Assembly: GCA_029977305.1 (NCBI GenBank)
Contig: JAPOLF010000038.1
Span: 1 to 5,632 of the forward strand
Direction: 5' to 3'
DNA: 5,632 bases
Origin: a bacterium
GTDB lineage: Bacteria; Chloroflexota; Chloroflexia; Thermomicrobiales; UBA6265
Below the pieces are notes generated by a model, which saw only the letters and a list, made by a program, of their open reading frames with translations, searched no databases and was not told the DNA's origin. Position numbers and translations under genes: made by a program. Of this stretch, positions 4,610-5,632 are shown piece after piece (positions within the stretch are counted from its first letter, which is position 1; each line of letters starts with the position of its first letter).

Positions 4610-5632
4610 ATGGCCAGCGACCCTCGAACGCGCGTCGTCGTCACCGGAATCGGCATCGTGAGCCCGGTCGCGGTGGGTCGCGAGGCGACGTGGCAAGGCC
4701 TTCTCGCCGGCAAATCGGGCATCTCCGCGATCGACCGGTTCGATGCCTCGGCCCTCGATTCCCGCATTGCCGGAATCGTCCACGGCTTTGACCCCGTGGA
4801 GGTCATGGGGCGCAAGGAATCCCGGCGCGCCGATCGCTACACCCAGTTCGCCATCGGGGCGACCCGCGAGGCGATCGAGCAATCCGGCCTGATCATCGAC
4901 GACGACAACGCGGCAAGGGTAGGAGCCATCATCGGCTCCGGCATCGGCGGCATGGAAACCTTGGAGGAGGGGATGAAGACCCTGCTCGAGCAAGGCCCCT
5001 CGCGTGTCTCGCCGTTCTTCATGCCGATGTTCCTTTCCAACATGGCGTCCGGCGTCGTCGCGATGACCTTTGGCGCCAAAGGCCCGAATTTCTCCACCGT
5101 CTCCGCCTGTGCCACCTCAGCCCACGCGGTGGGTGAGGCGACCGAGATCATCCGTCGCGGATGGGCGGACGTCATGCTTGCTGGTGGTGCCGAGGCGGCG
5201 GTTACGCCGTTGAGCATCGCCGGCTTCTGCTCGATGGGGGCTCTCTCCACCCGCAATGACGCTCCGACGCTCGCGAGCCGCCCGTTCGATGCCGAGCGCG
5301 ATGGCTTCGTCATCGCCGAGGGCGCCGCCACGTTGGTCCTCGAAAGCCTTGCCCATGCCGAGGCGCGCGGCGCGACCGTGCTCGCCGAGGTCATCGGCTA
5401 CGGCAACTCCGATGATGCCAACCACTACACCCAACCCGCACCGGAGGGGGAGGGTGCCCAGCGCGCCATGCGACTCGCGCTCGCGCAAGCCGACCTCGCT
5501 CCCGATGCCATCGACTACATCAACGCCCACGGCACCTCGACTCCCCTCAACGAGAAGTTCGAGACACAGGCGATCAAGGGGGTCTTCGGGGCGGATGCCC
5601 ACCGCGTACCGATTAGCTACACCAAGTCGATG
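4610..5632 (+). CDS. fabF: 3-oxoacyl-ACP synthase II (KAS II), first 341 residues, cut by the right edge
   Basis: KAS II condenses malonyl-ACP with a growing acyl-ACP in type II fatty acid synthesis. The N-terminal RVVVTGIGIVSPVA strand (8-21) is typical of the family. The active-site cysteine is C167 in VSACATSAH (164-172). The first catalytic His is H307 in NAHGTSTPLNEKFET (305-319), and SYTKSM (336-341) brings the conserved Lys (K339) at the very edge. The second catalytic His should lie a few residues beyond. The family is about 410-415 residues long, so some 83 percent is present. ATG 4610 follows GGAG (4600-4603) with 6 nt spacing. NEKFET in place of the more usual NDKFET is a mild change. 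The gene is divergent from the 6S RNA. Other KAS-type enzymes such as polyketide ketosynthases are less likely given the length and motif spacing, but a fabB-like role cannot be excluded. Confidence 0.95.
   Translation, partial: MASDPRTRVVVTGIGIVSPVAVGREATWQGLLAGKSGISAIDRFDASALDSRIAGIVHGFDPVEVMGRKESRRADRYTQFAIGATREAIEQSGLIIDDDNAARVGAIIGSGIGGMETLEEGMKTLLEQGPSRVSPFFMPMFLSNMASGVVAMTFGAKGPNFSTVSACATSAHAVGEATEIIRRGWADVMLAGGAEAAVTPLSIAGFCSMGALSTRNDAPTLASRPFDAERDGFVIAEGAATLVLESLAHAEARGATVLAEVIGYGNSDDANHYTQPAPEGEGAQRAMRLALAQADLAPDAIDYINAHGTSTPLNEKFETQAIKGVFGADAHRVPISYTKSM

Noticed and set aside
4481..5602. Several minus-strand frames of 88 to 185 codons
   Set aside because: They are antisense to fabF, whose motifs and codon pattern are unambiguous.
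1..5632. Mobile elements, CRISPR arrays, toxin-antitoxin pairs or defence genes
   Set aside because: No transposase or integrase motif, no direct repeat array and no small paired genes; every long frame belongs to a core gene.

Overview
This window of high-GC bacterial DNA (roughly 60 to 65 percent by eye) is dense with housekeeping genes. I see no mobile element, CRISPR array, tRNA or rRNA. Left to right it holds the 5' portion of lepA (minus), a complete murJ-family flippase gene (minus), rpsT (plus), holA (minus), a 6S RNA gene (minus) and the 5' five-sixths of fabF (plus). lepA and fabF run off the left and right edges.

The order lepA ... rpsT, holA, with rpsT and holA convergent, is an old bacterial neighbourhood that I recall from Bacillota and from Mycobacterium. 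There comEC usually lies beyond holA; here a 6S RNA gene and a divergent fabF occupy that side. High GC, non-ATG starts and protein flavour fit a high-GC Gram-positive-like or Chloroflexota/Thermomicrobia-like organism. That placement is inference only, since no phylogenetic marker could be searched.

The most notable item is in the 297-base stretch between holA and fabF, which has no credible protein gene. On the minus strand it folds into a 6S RNA of about 158 nt. It has a 10-bp perfect closing helix joining bases 144 nt apart, a bulged stem, a central bubble, a small hairpin on the 3' side of the bubble and a GC-rich apical arm. The 5' edge of the bubble carries TGAGCCGATATTTCA, which matches E. 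coli ssrS as I remember it, including the start site for the product RNA (pRNA). A candidate extended -10 promoter lies just upstream of its 5' end. holA starts 34 nt past its 3' edge, so holA may be reached by read-through.

The genes serve core growth: translation (LepA/EF4 and S20), cell-wall precursor export (MurJ family), replication clamp loading (delta subunit) and fatty acid elongation (FabF). The 6S RNA would tune global transcription by binding housekeeping RNA polymerase. rpsT has a near-consensus promoter (TTGAGT, 17 bp, TATGAT), a 72-nt leader, a TTG start and a good terminator. The MurJ-family protein lacks several charged cavity residues known to be essential in E. coli MurJ, which deserves a second look.
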